Numbered from the stretch's first letter, positions 32,049 to 41,181 are shown. The stretch is 64,000 nt of DNA from Streptomyces avidinii (GCF_014650695.1 NZ_BMVL01000010.1:23172-87171), one strand, 5' to 3'. Numbers and translations: made by a program. The notes: generated by a model not told the origin, from the sequence alone.

Positions 32049-33131
32049 GTGCAGCATGACCAGCAAGGCGACGGCAGCCCCATGACCGAGGGCGGCCGTC
32101 GCCCCCACCGCCTGCGCATGACTCTCATCAGTGGCTGCCTCGCGCTCACCCTCGCCGGGGGCGGAGCGGCAGCGTACAAATACGGCCTCTTCTCGGACAT
32201 AGGGGATCCGGTCTCCTTCGGGAAGGTCCAGGAGAAGGCCGTCGCCGCCGCCGACGTGCCGCCCGAGGTGCAGATGCCGACCGGGCCGAAGGCCTCGTTC
32301 GTCCGTACCTTCCGGATGCCGGATGGCACCCAGATCGGCCGGGCCACCCTCACCGGCAAGAAGTCCGGCTTCACGGGCGACGTGTGGGTGTGGGTACCCA
32401 AGGAGTACGACGACCCGAGGTACGCCAAGAGCGGCTTCCCGGTGCTGATCTCCCTGCCCGGCGGCCGCGGCTACCCCACCAACTACTGGGGTACGGGTCC
32501 CGGCCTCGGCCTCCAGCAGGCCGTGAGCGACGGGGTCAAGGCCGGTACGAGCCTGCCCTTCATCCTGATCATGCCGGTGCACAACGCCGACACCAAGCAC
32601 CACTTCGACGCCTCGGACATCCCCGGCCAGCCCAGGATGGGCACCTGGATGGTCGAAGACATCCCGGATTTCACGAAGGCCAATTTCCGGACCTTCACCT
32701 CCCGCGACGGATGGGCCTTCATGGGCTCCTCGGCGGGCGGATTCGGCGCCTTCAAGCACGTCCTGAAGCACCCCGACCGGTTCAAGGCCGCCATCGCGAG
32801 CGGGGTCGACATCGTCCCCGACTCCCCGCTGTGGCAGGGGAACACGCAGGCCATGGACGCGGACAATCCGGAGAAGCTCGCCGCGAAGCTGATCGCGGCG
32901 GGCGGTCCGGACGTCTACATCAACTTCCAGATCGGTACGGCGGAGAGCGGCCGCGACAAGGCCGAGAAGTTCATGAACGACTTCGGGAAGGGCCCCGTGC
33001 ACACCTCGCTCCAGGTGATCCAGGATGGTGAGCACAACGGAAAGTCGTACGTGCGCGGTATGAGGGAGGGCTCCCTGGAGTGGATCAGCAAGGTGATGAA
33101 GGGACCGACACCCGATCCCGCCGTGCGATGA
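32049..33131 (+). CDS. membrane-anchored alpha/beta-hydrolase esterase, second of a tandem pair
   Basis: This 360-aa protein starts at GTG 32049. It has a short N-terminus and one membrane helix (LISGCLALTLAGGGAAAYKY) without the long Pro/Gln tail of its paralog. The catalytic domain is closely similar: DVWVWVPKEYDDPRYAKSGF, MGSSAGGFGAFKHVLKHPDR (nucleophile Ser in GSSAG at about 225) and QDGEHNGKSYVRGMREGSLE with the likely catalytic His. The two arose by gene duplication. Its stop overlaps the start of the following protease gene (ATGA), which suggests co-expression of esterase and protease. Confidence 0.85.
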   Translation: MQHDQQGDGSPMTEGGRRPHRLRMTLISGCLALTLAGGGAAAYKYGLFSDIGDPVSFGKVQEKAVAAADVPPEVQMPTGPKASFVRTFRMPDGTQIGRATLTGKKSGFTGDVWVWVPKEYDDPRYAKSGFPVLISLPGGRGYPTNYWGTGPGLGLQQAVSDGVKAGTSLPFILIMPVHNADTKHHFDASDIPGQPRMGTWMVEDIPDFTKANFRTFTSRDGWAFMGSSAGGFGAFKHVLKHPDRFKAAIASGVDIVPDSPLWQGNTQAMDADNPEKLAAKLIAAGGPDVYINFQIGTAESGRDKAEKFMNDFGKGPVHTSLQVIQDGEHNGKSYVRGMREGSLEWISKVMKGPTPDPAVR

Positions 33132-33913
33132 GCACGGTGGTGAAGGGGGCATCGGCCGCCGCCGTCGGGATCGCGGTGGTGTGCGCCGTCGCGTTCATCG
33201 AGGCGCCCGGCGAGCGGCCGGTGCTCCCCTTCCCCACCGTCGGAGTACTCATGGCGGGCGGCGAGCACTGGTGCACGGCGAGCGTCGTCGACAGCCCCGA
33301 GGGCAACGTCGTCGCCACCGCCGCGCACTGCGTGGCCCCCGCGGGCGAGGACGGCCGGCCGGGCGAGGTGGCCCACGACGGGCTGGCCATCGGCGAGCTC
33401 TCCTTCGCCCCGGCCTTCTCCGGCGAGGGCGCCGGCACCCAGCCGCTGGGGGTGTGGAAGGTCCGCTCGATCCACGTCGACGACCGCTGGACGAAATGGG
33501 GCGAGGACACCGCCGACTTCGCCTTCCTCACCATCGAGCCGGACGAGGACGGGCGCAGCGTCCAGGAGGCGGCCGGCGGCGCCGAGGCCCCGAAGCCCGA
33601 ATGGACCTCCGGGTACGAGCGGGACGTGACCGTCGTCGGCTACCCGGAGTCCGAGCACAATCCGCAGAACAAGCCCGTCTCCTGCACGACACAGACCCGC
33701 CACGACGAGGACGACCCCGACATGCTCTACATGAGCTGCGCCGGGTTCTGGACGGGGACCAGCGGCAGTCCCTGGATCGCCGACCGGGGCGGGCCGGACC
33801 GGGCCGGGCGGCTCATCGGGGTGCTGAGCGGCGGGGACACGGACGTGGACTCCACGGCCGCGCTGTTCGACGAGCACGCGAAGGCCCTGTACGAGCGGGC
33901 CGCGGGCGGCTGA
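33128..33913 (+). CDS. trypsin-like (S1-type) serine protease, secreted or membrane-anchored
   Basis: This 261-aa protein starts at ATG 33128, overlapping the esterase stop. An N-terminal hydrophobic segment (GASAAAVGIAVVCAVAFI) acts as signal or anchor. The trypsin-fold landmarks are present: catalytic His in VVATAAHCV, Asp in EDTADFAFLTI, and Ser in GTSGSPWIAD, with paired cysteines in HWCTA and TAAHC and at SCTTQT and MSCAG. A small extracellular protease is expected. The translational coupling to the esterase is notable. The substrate is unknown. Confidence 0.85.
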   Translation: MSTVVKGASAAAVGIAVVCAVAFIEAPGERPVLPFPTVGVLMAGGEHWCTASVVDSPEGNVVATAAHCVAPAGEDGRPGEVAHDGLAIGELSFAPAFSGEGAGTQPLGVWKVRSIHVDDRWTKWGEDTADFAFLTIEPDEDGRSVQEAAGGAEAPKPEWTSGYERDVTVVGYPESEHNPQNKPVSCTTQTRHDEDDPDMLYMSCAGFWTGTSGSPWIADRGGPDRAGRLIGVLSGGDTDVDSTAALFDEHAKALYERAAGG

Positions 33914-33920
33914 GCGCGCC

Positions 33921-34868
33921 CTACTTCTTTCCGCGCTCCGTACTGACGATCACGCCCACCGCCGCCACGACGATTCCGCCACCGACCAGGATGGGCCAGG
34001 TCAGGGCCTCGTCGAGGATCAGCGCACCGAGCGCGACGGCGACGACCGGATTGACGTACGCGTACGTGGACACCAGCGACAGCGGTGCGGCCCGGAGCAG
34101 CCACACGTACGCCGTGAACCCGACCAGCGAGCCGATCAGGGCCAGGTAGCCCAGGGCCAGCCAGGAGGCGGTGGAGAACGCCGCCGGGTCCAGGCCGCGA
34201 TGCTCGCCGCGCAGCAGTCCGACGGCCATGTCGGCGATTCCGCCCGCGAGCATCTGGTAGGCGCTGCCCGTGAACGGATTGGCCGGCAGCTCCAGCCTCG
34301 CCGCCGAGAACGAGCCCAGCGACCACAGGACGGAAGCCGCCAGCACCAGCAGCACTCCCGACAGCCGCACCGCCCCGCTGAGCCCGGGGCCGGTCAGCAC
34401 CGCGAGCCCGGCGAGGCCCACCAGCACTCCGCCCAGGGTGCGCCGCGGGGGCCGGTCCCCGGTGCCGGCCCGGAGCACCACCACCCACATCGGCACCGCC
34501 GCCACCAGGAGTGCGGCGAGGCCGGACGGTACCGAGGTCTCGGCGAGGGCGACCAGGCCGTTCCCGCCGAGGACCAGCATCAGACCGACCAGGGCCGCCG
34601 AGCCGAGCTGCGCGCGGGTGGCGCGCAGCGCGGACGGACCGTACCGCCAGGCGACGACGGCGGCCAGCAGCAGGCCGGCGGTGATGAAGCGGGCTCCGGC
34701 GGAGAGCAGGGGCGGCATGGTCTCGACGACGACGCGGATGCCGAGGTAGGTCGAGCCCCAGACCACGTAGACGACGCAGAGGGCGGCCCAGACCGCGCCG
34801 GATGTCCTGCCGCGCGCGGTGGCGGCGGCCGCGGCGGCCTTGCCGTCCACGGGAGTCGGGGTGCTCAT
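33921..34868 (-). CDS. EamA/DMT-superfamily transporter
   Basis: This 315-aa membrane protein has about ten hydrophobic segments in two EamA repeats. The first starts AVWAALCVVYVVWGSTYLGI and the second starts LSGVLLVLAASVLWSLGSFS. The first repeat has the typical WGSTYLGIR motif. Such carriers export amino acids, metabolites or drugs; the substrate cannot be inferred. A cytoplasmic N-terminus of about 25 residues and a C-terminal STERGKK tail are visible. It converges with the protease gene and is followed on the same strand by no other gene. Confidence 0.9.
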   Translation of the reverse strand: MSTPTPVDGKAAAAAATARGRTSGAVWAALCVVYVVWGSTYLGIRVVVETMPPLLSAGARFITAGLLLAAVVAWRYGPSALRATRAQLGSAALVGLMLVLGGNGLVALAETSVPSGLAALLVAAVPMWVVVLRAGTGDRPPRRTLGGVLVGLAGLAVLTGPGLSGAVRLSGVLLVLAASVLWSLGSFSAARLELPANPFTGSAYQMLAGGIADMAVGLLRGEHRGLDPAAFSTASWLALGYLALIGSLVGFTAYVWLLRAAPLSLVSTYAYVNPVVAVALGALILDEALTWPILVGGGIVVAAVGVIVSTERGKK

Positions 34869-34913
34869 GTCCGGATCCTAGGGTCGCCGGGCCCCGCGGG
34901 GCCTGCGGGTATC

Positions 34914-35732
34914 TCAGCCCTTGAGCAGGCTGTTCAGTTCGCCGTACGGGAGGGAGTCCGCGAGCGCCCCGTACGTCCCCTCGGAGATCAGCTCCTCGGC
35001 GGCGCGGCGGACCAGGGCGTACGCGGCTTCGGCGACCCAGGAGCCGAGGCTCACCCGGGACACGCCGAGGGCGCCGAGGGCGGCGACGGTCGGGGCGTCG
35101 GGGCCGAGCAGGATGTTGAGGGGCGCGTCGATGCCCTTGGCCAGCTCGGCGACGGTGTCCGGGTCGAGGACGCCGGGCACGAAGATGCCGGTGGCTCCGG
35201 CACGGAGGTAGGCGGAGGCGCGGGCGAGGGTGTCGTCCAGGCGGGTGGCGCTCTCGCCGAAGCCGCGGAGGTAGGTGTCGATGCGGGCGTTGATGTAGAG
35301 GGGGACCCCGGCGGCGTCGGCCGCGGCGCGGGCCGCGGCCAGGCGCTCGATCTGCTCGGCGGGGTCGCGGTGGCCGTCCTCGATGTTGATGCCGACCGCC
35401 CCGGCGGCGATGACCCCGGTGACGGTCTCGCCCACGGCGGCCGGGTCGGCGCCGAAGCCGCCCTCGATGTCGGCGGTGACGGGGACGGAGACGGCGGAGA
35501 CCACGCGGGCGACGAGGTCGAGCGCGCGGTCGCGGGCGAGCGCGTCGCCGTCGGGGGACCCCAGGGACCAGGCGACGCCGGCGCTGGTGGTGGCCACGGC
35601 GGGGGCGCCGGTGGCCTCGACGATGCGGGCGCCGGCGACGTCCCACGCGTTGGCGAGGGCGAGGGGGGCGGTGGGGGTGTGCAGGGCCGCGAACGCGGTG
35701 GCCCTGGCGGCGAGAGCAACGTTGGTGGTCAT
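34914..35732 (-). CDS. isocitrate lyase / PEP mutase-family enzyme
   Basis: This 272-aa protein belongs to the PEP mutase/isocitrate lyase superfamily. The barrel features LALANAWDVAGARIVEATGA, VPVTADIEGGFGADP (metal-binding acidic residues) and GINIEDGHRD are clear, and the C-terminal GVSRVSLGSWVAEAAY is typical. The catalytic KKCG-type loop of true isocitrate lyases is absent, so this is one of the poorly characterised carboxyvinyl-carboxyphosphonate-mutase-like proteins. No phosphonate genes are nearby. The 45 bp between it and the EamA gene, both on the minus strand, allows co-transcription. Confidence 0.87.
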   Translation of the reverse strand: MTTNVALAARATAFAALHTPTAPLALANAWDVAGARIVEATGAPAVATTSAGVAWSLGSPDGDALARDRALDLVARVVSAVSVPVTADIEGGFGADPAAVGETVTGVIAAGAVGINIEDGHRDPAEQIERLAAARAAADAAGVPLYINARIDTYLRGFGESATRLDDTLARASAYLRAGATGIFVPGVLDPDTVAELAKGIDAPLNILLGPDAPTVAALGALGVSRVSLGSWVAEAAYALVRRAAEELISEGTYGALADSLPYGELNSLLKG

Positions 35733-36042
35733 GGGGCCAGTTCACCAGACGTGGTCCGGCCGGGCTCGCGGATTTCCGACATGTAGGTGCGGGGTGCGGG
35801 GTGCGGGTGCGTGGTGCGGGTGCGCGGCGTGTCGGCGCGGGGGCGGGTGCGGCGCCGTTGCCGGGGCGCTGCCCCGGACCCCGCGCCTCAAACGCCGGCG
35901 GGGCTGGGAGGGGACCGGCGGGGCCGGGGAGGGTACCGGCGGGGCCGGGGAGGGTACCGGCGGGGCCGGGAGGGGACCGGCGGGGCCGGGAGGGTACGGG
36001 CGGGCTGGGATGCGGGCGGTGGTGCCGGAGGTTGTGGGTCGG
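35733..36042. repeat. intergenic region with dispersed Streptomyces element and GC-rich tandem repeats
   Basis: No gene is seen. A GTGCGGGGTGCGG-like simple repeat (35786-35825) is followed by a segment, GCGCCGTTGCCGGGGCGCTG then CCCCGGACCCCGCGCCTCAA, at about 35852-35893, which I recognise as an intergenic sequence recurring in many Streptomyces genomes. Four near-identical units beginning ACCGGCGGGGCCGGG, of 21, 21, 20 and 20 bp, follow at 35914-35995. The region separates two genes on the minus strand and may form strong secondary structure. Confidence 0.75.
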
Positions 36043-37155
36043 TCAGGGGGCCAGGCCGGTTTTGGCGCCTGCGCCGCAGAGGGGGAGGACTGCCGTGCGG
36101 CCCTGGAGGGGGTCGCCGGGGGCCGAGGGGCCCACCGCGGCCCAGCAGGCGGCCGCCGTCGGCTCGACGAAGAGGCCGCGGCCGGCCAGGTCCCGCTGGG
36201 CCTCGCGCAGCAGGGAGTCGGGGACGGTCAGGAAGGTGCCGCCGGACTTGCGGACCGCGGCCAGGATCTGGCGGGCGCGGGGCGGTGCCGGGATGGCGAT
36301 GCCCTCGGCCAGGGTCGGCCGTTGCTCCACCGGATCGGCGTCCTCCGCGCCCGCCGCGAACGCCTGGGCCAGCGGGGCCACGGCCTCCGCCTGGACCGCG
36401 ATCAGGGCCGGCGGCCTGACCCCGCGCCGGGCCAGCTCCTCCACGGCCAGCGCCGCCCCGAGCAGCAGGGTGCCGTTGCCGACGGGGACCACCAGCGCCT
36501 CCGGGAGCCGGCCGCCCAGCTCCTCCCACACCTCGTACACGTACGTCTTGGTCCCGTGCAGGAAGTACGGGTTGAACACGTGGCTCGCATAGAAGACCCC
36601 GGGCGCGTCCGCCGTCGTACGGGCGGCCTGCGCCGCGGCCTCGCGACCGCCAAGGACCACGCGGACCGCCGCCCCGTGTGCCCGCATCTGTGCCGTTTTC
36701 TTCTCCGACGTGCCCTCGGGCACGAAGACTTCGCACTCCAGCCCGGCCCGTGCGCAGTACGCGGCCACCGACGTCCCGGCGTTGCCGCTGCTGTCCGCGA
36801 CGACCCGCGCCGGGGCGAGTCGCCGGGCGAGTTCCACGAGCATCACGGCACCGCGGTCCTTGAAGGACAGGGTGGGCATCAGGAAGTCGAGCTTGGCGTG
36901 AATCCGCTCCGCCAGCGGGACCAGCGGAGTGTGTCCCTCCGCCAGCGAGACGCCGAACGCCCCCGACAGGGGCAGCACGGACCCGTACCGCCACAGCGAA
37001 TTCGGTCCCCCGGCGGGGTCCAGCACCGCGGCCGGGTCCGGCGTGAAATCGAGGTCCCAGGGCCCGCCGCAGACGGGGCACCCCCAGGGAGCAGTCCGGA
37101 CGTCCGCGCGTGTACCGTCCTCTGAGCAGACGTAACCGGGGGGTGCGTGCGTCAT
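36043..37155 (-). CDS. threonine-synthase-like PLP-dependent enzyme
   Basis: This 370-aa fold-type II PLP enzyme starts at ATG 37155. A zinc-ribbon-like N-terminus (Cys-10, Cys-26, Cys-29 in WGCPVCGG) precedes the catalytic domain. The PLP lysine is Lys-99 in TLSFKDRGAVML, the Asn/Ser contact is SSGNAGTSVAAY, and a glycine-rich phosphate loop GNGTLLLG is present. Most such proteins convert phosphohomoserine to threonine, but Streptomyces have a separate ThrC in a biosynthetic cluster. This one may be a threonine-synthase paralog or a lyase of other substrate. It is divergent from the protease gene. Confidence 0.85.
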   Translation of the reverse strand: MTHAPPGYVCSEDGTRADVRTAPWGCPVCGGPWDLDFTPDPAAVLDPAGGPNSLWRYGSVLPLSGAFGVSLAEGHTPLVPLAERIHAKLDFLMPTLSFKDRGAVMLVELARRLAPARVVADSSGNAGTSVAAYCARAGLECEVFVPEGTSEKKTAQMRAHGAAVRVVLGGREAAAQAARTTADAPGVFYASHVFNPYFLHGTKTYVYEVWEELGGRLPEALVVPVGNGTLLLGAALAVEELARRGVRPPALIAVQAEAVAPLAQAFAAGAEDADPVEQRPTLAEGIAIPAPPRARQILAAVRKSGGTFLTVPDSLLREAQRDLAGRGLFVEPTAAACWAAVGPSAPGDPLQGRTAVLPLCGAGAKTGLAP

Positions 37156-37351
37156 GTGTGGAGCACCTTCGCTCGATCATGGCCGGTGTATGGCACGGAT
37201 GTTACGCGTCCGTTCTTCCCTTCTGGACGCTCCGGGCGTGGGTCAACCGTTCGGAGTCGGCAGCCCGTTGGGCCGTCCGGGTTGTCATGGCCACGCTTTC
37301 GCGGCGCCGCCGCACCCCTCGCATTGCACCACTTAGGAGGAGGACCGTCAC

Positions 37352-38923
37352 ATGCCCGTGATGCGTCACACACGCCGGAGATTCGCCGGCATCAGCGCGA
37401 CCGCGGTCGTGGCCCTCGCGCTCGGATCGGCTTCCGCGCTTCCCGCGTCGGCGGTCGGCGTCGGTGCACCGGGCGTCATCCAGAACGCCGGAGCCCCGGG
37501 GTCCATACCCGGCAGCTACATCGTGACCCTGAAGGACTCCGCGGCCCGCTCCACCGCCCCGAGCGGAAAGGCCGTCGCGAAGCGCTACGGCGCGAAGATA
37601 GACAAGACCTACAGCGCAGCCCTCAACGGCTACGCGGTCAAGGTCTCCGAGGCGCAGGCCAAGAAGCTCGCCGCGGACCCGGCGGTCAAGTCGGTCGTGC
37701 AGAACCGCACCTTCACCGTCAGCACCACCCAGCCGTACCCGCCGTCCTGGGGCCTGGACCGTGTCGACCAGGGCGCGCTGCCGCTGAACCAGAGCTACAC
37801 CTACCCGGACAAGGCCGGTGAGGGCGTCACCGCCTACATCATCGACACCGGTGTCCGCATCACCCACCAGGACTTCGGCGGCCGTGCCTCCAACGGCTAC
37901 GACGCCATCGACAACGACTACACCGCCCAGGACGGCCACGGCCACGGCACGCACGTGGCCGGTACGGTCGCGGGCGGCTCGTACGGCGTGGCCAAGAAGG
38001 CGAAGATCGTCGGTGTCCGCGTCCTCGACAACAGCGGCCACGGCACCACGGCCCAGGTCGTCGCGGGCATCGACTGGGTGACGCGCAACGCCGTCAAGCC
38101 GGCCGTGGCCAACATGTCGCTCGGCGGCGGCGCGGACTCCGCGCTCGACGCGGCGGTGCGCAACTCCATCGCCTCCGGCATCACCTACGCCGTGGCCGCG
38201 GGCAACGAGTCCACCGACGCCTCCAAGAAGTCCCCGGCGCGTGTCACCGAGGCCATCACGGTCGGCGCCACGACCAGCACCGACGCCCGGGCGGGCTACT
38301 CCAACTACGGCTCCGTCCTGGACATCTTCGCGCCGGGCTCCGCCATCACCTCCGCGTGGGGCACCGGCGACACCGCGACCAACACGATCAACGGCACCTC
38401 GATGGCCACGCCGCACGTCGCGGGCGCGGCCGCCGTGTACCTCTCGCAGAACCCGGCGAGCACCCCGACCCAGGTGGCCACGGCCCTGGTGGGCTCTTCC
38501 ACCCCGAACGTGGTGAGCGGCGGCGGTACGGGTTCCCCCAACCGCCTGCTCCACGTCGTCACCCAGGGCCCCGTGCCGCCGGGCAAGCGCTTCGAGAACA
38601 CCGCCGACCAGGCGGTGGGCGACAACGCGACCGCCGAGTCGTCGATCACCGTCAGCGGTGTCGTCGGCAACGCCCCGTCGGCGCTGCAGGTCCCGATCGA
38701 CATCAAGCACACGTACATCGGTGACCTCAAGGTGGACCTGGTCGCGCCCGACGGCAGCGTCTACACGCTGCACAACCGTGCCAACGGCGGCGACGACAAC
38801 ATCATCAGGACCTTCACCGTGAACGCCTCCGCGGAGACGGCCAACGGCATCTGGAAGCTGCGCGTGAACGACAACTCGGTGGGCGACACCGGGAAGATCG
38901 ACTCCTGGGCGCTCCAGTTCTGA
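37352..38923 (+). CDS. secreted subtilisin-like (S8) serine protease with P/Homo-B domain
   Basis: This 523-aa protein starts at ATG 37352, after AGGAGGAGG. It is organised as a signal peptide (MRHTRRRFAGISATAVVALA...), an I9 inhibitor propeptide (about 52-125, SYIVTLKDSAARS to VVQNRTFTV), the catalytic domain (Asp-165 in IIDTGVRITH, His-201 in GHGHGTHVAG, Ser-350 in NGTSMATPHV), and a C-terminal P/Homo-B beta-sandwich (about 410-523, ITVSGVVGNAP to DSWALQF). It should mature outside the cell and hydrolyse proteins. A 17-bp hairpin follows the stop. It is an isolated transcription unit. Confidence 0.95.
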   Translation: MPVMRHTRRRFAGISATAVVALALGSASALPASAVGVGAPGVIQNAGAPGSIPGSYIVTLKDSAARSTAPSGKAVAKRYGAKIDKTYSAALNGYAVKVSEAQAKKLAADPAVKSVVQNRTFTVSTTQPYPPSWGLDRVDQGALPLNQSYTYPDKAGEGVTAYIIDTGVRITHQDFGGRASNGYDAIDNDYTAQDGHGHGTHVAGTVAGGSYGVAKKAKIVGVRVLDNSGHGTTAQVVAGIDWVTRNAVKPAVANMSLGGGADSALDAAVRNSIASGITYAVAAGNESTDASKKSPARVTEAITVGATTSTDARAGYSNYGSVLDIFAPGSAITSAWGTGDTATNTINGTSMATPHVAGAAAVYLSQNPASTPTQVATALVGSSTPNVVSGGGTGSPNRLLHVVTQGPVPPGKRFENTADQAVGDNATAESSITVSGVVGNAPSALQVPIDIKHTYIGDLKVDLVAPDGSVYTLHNRANGGDDNIIRTFTVNASAETANGIWKLRVNDNSVGDTGKIDSWALQF

Positions 38924-38956
38924 GCCGACGGGTTCCGCACTGACGGACTTGGGCAA

Positions 38957-38992
38957 CAGCGGGGGTGACCGACCAGTCGGTCACCCCCGCTG
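38957..38992 (+). terminator. intrinsic terminator of the S8 protease gene
   Basis: A perfect 17-bp inverted repeat (CAGCGGGGGTGACCGAC, 38957-38973, and 38976-38992) with a minimal loop begins 33 bp after the protease stop. It is upstream of the next gene on the same strand. Confidence 0.85.
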
Positions 38993-39066
38993 CGTACTAT
39001 TTCGCGCATTCGTTCGCGCCCCGCGGGGCGCGCCCCGCGATGCCCCCTGCGATGGAGTCCACGCCC

Positions 39067-40236
39067 GTGAGCACCCCGCCGACCCCTCCTCCCGGACCGG
39101 GCCACTCCTGGCCCCCGCCGCCCCCGCAGCAGGGCTGGGGCACGCCGCCCGGCTACGGACAGCATCCGCCGGCGCTCAACGGCTTCGCGCTCGCCTCGCT
39201 CCTCTCCGGCCTGCTCTGCTTCCCGCCGCTCGGCATAGCCTTCGGCATCGCGGCCCTGGTGCAGATCGCGAAGAAGGGGGACCGGGGCAAGGTCATGGCG
39301 ATCACCGGCCTGGTGGTCTCGGTGCTGATGACCGGCGTCCTGGCCCTCACCGCGGAGCGGGTGCTCGCGGCCGTCGACGACCGGGTCGACCCACTGAGCG
39401 AGTACGCCGACGTCGAGGGCGACCTCACGGACCTGAGCGACCTGAGGGTGGGCGACTGCTTCAACGTCCCCGGCGGGGACCTGATCGACGAGCGGCCCGT
39501 GACGTACCGGATCGACTGCGCGCAGGTGCACCACGGTGAGGTCACCGCGTCGAAGGTCCTGGAGACGGCGGACGGACCCGAGTCGGGCGGGTCCGACCGG
39601 GACTCCGAGGACGCGTGCTGGAAGGCCCAGGACGAGTACGCGATGGACACGTGGGCGCTGCCCGAGTACGCGGAGATGTTCTACTACGCGCCCTCGCGCC
39701 AGTCCTGGCGCCAGGGGGACCGGGCGCTGCTCTGCGTGATCGGTACGGCCGACGAGGAGTGGCGGGGCAGCCTGCGCCGCGACGCCGGGATGCTGAAGCC
39801 CGAGCAGTCGGCCTTCCTGAGGGCCGCCAACGCGGTCGAGTTCGTCATGAGCCGGCCCCCCGAGGACGACGTGGAGGACGCGCTGCCCCAGTACCAGGAG
39901 TGGGCGCGGGCGGTGAACGCGGCGCTGGGCACCGAGGCGAAGCTGCTGCAGGGGGACGTGACGCGGGCGGGACTGGAGAAGGCGGCTCAGGCGCAGCTCA
40001 AGGAGATCGAGGCGGCGCGCGTCCAGTGGCAGCGGGCCGCGCAGGCGAAGACGGCGCAGGAGTTCGACCGGCAGTGGGACCGGGCGCTCGCCGCGATGTC
40101 GGTGGAGACGGAGAAGGAACTGCGCGGCGCGTACGGGCTTTCGACGGTGATCCCGCAGTGGTTGCAGGACAGCCAGGGCGACCTGGAGGAGCGGGACGAC
40201 GGATCCCTCGACGGCCCCTCGTCCGGGGCGGCGTGA
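39067..40236 (+). CDS. DUF4190 plus septum-formation-domain membrane protein
   Basis: This 389-aa protein starts at GTG 39067, chosen because GGAG lies 9 bp upstream; ATG 39052 is an alternative. A Pro-rich N-terminus (STPPTPPPGPGHSWPPPPPQ) is followed by two membrane helices of the DUF4190 type (LASLLSGLLCFPPLGIAFGI and ITGLVVSVLMTGVLAL). An extracytoplasmic Septum_form-like domain follows: LRVGDCFNVPGG, then RIDCAQVHHGEVTASK and AEDACWKA-type Cys. The family name does not establish a role in division here. A long acidic helical tail with coiled-coil character closes the protein. Confidence 0.75.
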   Translation: MSTPPTPPPGPGHSWPPPPPQQGWGTPPGYGQHPPALNGFALASLLSGLLCFPPLGIAFGIAALVQIAKKGDRGKVMAITGLVVSVLMTGVLALTAERVLAAVDDRVDPLSEYADVEGDLTDLSDLRVGDCFNVPGGDLIDERPVTYRIDCAQVHHGEVTASKVLETADGPESGGSDRDSEDACWKAQDEYAMDTWALPEYAEMFYYAPSRQSWRQGDRALLCVIGTADEEWRGSLRRDAGMLKPEQSAFLRAANAVEFVMSRPPEDDVEDALPQYQEWARAVNAALGTEAKLLQGDVTRAGLEKAAQAQLKEIEAARVQWQRAAQAKTAQEFDRQWDRALAAMSVETEKELRGAYGLSTVIPQWLQDSQGDLEERDDGSLDGPSSGAA

Positions 40237-40373
40237 CGTCGCCCGCGTAACGCACGGTAACGGGTTTGAGTGACCTGGCTTCATCACTTCGAGTGAAACT
40301 CTGGCCCTTGCTTGCGGTCTTCAACCGTCGGTTGCCAGGGTGTAGCTGTCTGTCAACCTGATGGGAGTGGCCA

Positions 40374-41126
40374 GTGACTTTCGGTGAGCAGCCGGCCTAT
40401 CTGCGCGTGGCCGGGGACCTACGACGGAAGATCGTCGACGGTTCTCTGCCCCCGCACGCCCGGCTCCCCTCTCAGGCCCGCATCCGTGAGGAGTACGGGG
40501 TCTCCGACACCGTGGCCCTGGAGGCGCGCAAGGTCCTCATGGCGGAGGGGCTGGTCGAGGGCCGGTCAGGATCCGGTACGTACGTACGGGAGCAGCCGGT
40601 CCCGCGGCGGGTCGCCCGCGCCGGGTACCGCACGGGCGGCGCCTCGACGCCGTTCCGGCAGGAGCAGGCCGACGCGGGCGCGCGCGGCACCTGGGAGTCG
40701 AGCAGCGAGCAGGCGGGCGCGCCGGCGGAGATCGCCAAGCGGCTCGGCATCGAGCCGGGCGAGCGGGTCATGCGCACGCGGTACGTCTTCCGCGACGCCG
40801 GGGAGGCCATGATGCTCTCGACCTCCTGGGAGCCGCTCGCCGTCACCGGCCGGACCCCCGTGATGCTGCCGGAGGAGGGGCCACTGGGCGGCTCCGGGGT
40901 GGTCGACCGGATGGCCGCGATCGACGTCGTCGTGGACAACGTGGTGGAGGAGGTCGGCGCGCGGCCCGGACTGGCGGAGGAGATCATGCTCCTCGGCGGG
41001 GTCCCCGGGCATGTGGTGCTGGTGATCGGCCGCACCTACTACGCGTCCGGCCGGGCGGTGGAGACGGCCGACGTGGTGGTCCCGGCGGACCGCTACCGCC
41101 TGGCGTATCACCTTCCGGTGCGCTAG
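40374..41126 (+). CDS. GntR/HutC-family transcriptional regulator
   Basis: This 250-aa protein starts at GTG 40374, with GGGAG 6 bp upstream. The N-terminal winged helix (YLRVAGDLRRKIVDGSLPPH then ARLPSQARIREEYGVSDTVA) is followed by the UTRA effector domain (EIAKRLGIEPGERVMRTRYV then VIGRTYYASGRAVETADVVV). GntR/UTRA proteins sense sugars, amino sugars or related ligands. No sugar operon is adjacent, so its target is unclear. Two strong hairpins follow the gene. Confidence 0.92.
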   Translation: MTFGEQPAYLRVAGDLRRKIVDGSLPPHARLPSQARIREEYGVSDTVALEARKVLMAEGLVEGRSGSGTYVREQPVPRRVARAGYRTGGASTPFRQEQADAGARGTWESSSEQAGAPAEIAKRLGIEPGERVMRTRYVFRDAGEAMMLSTSWEPLAVTGRTPVMLPEEGPLGGSGVVDRMAAIDVVVDNVVEEVGARPGLAEEIMLLGGVPGHVVLVIGRTYYASGRAVETADVVVPADRYRLAYHLPVR

Positions 41127-41140
41127 GCCGTCTCTTCAGG

Positions 41141-41175
41141 ACTTGTCGGCCGGGCCCGCGGCCCGGCCGACAAGT
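41141..41175 (+). terminator. intrinsic terminator after the GntR gene
   Basis: A perfect 16-bp stem (ACTTGTCGGCCGGGCC, 41141-41156, and 41160-41175) with a 3-nt loop lies 15 bp after the stop. Confidence 0.85.
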
Positions 41176-41181
41176 CGGCAG

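Noticed and set aside
30573..33131. The tandem esterases as antigen-85-like mycolyltransferases
   Set aside because: The fold may be similar, but Streptomyces lack mycolic acids and the specific motifs are not shown; a general esterase call is safer.
34200..35786. A 528-residue plus-strand frame antisense to the EamA and PEP-mutase-like genes
   Set aside because: Low-complexity Gly/Asp/Arg composition; both minus-strand genes are convincing.
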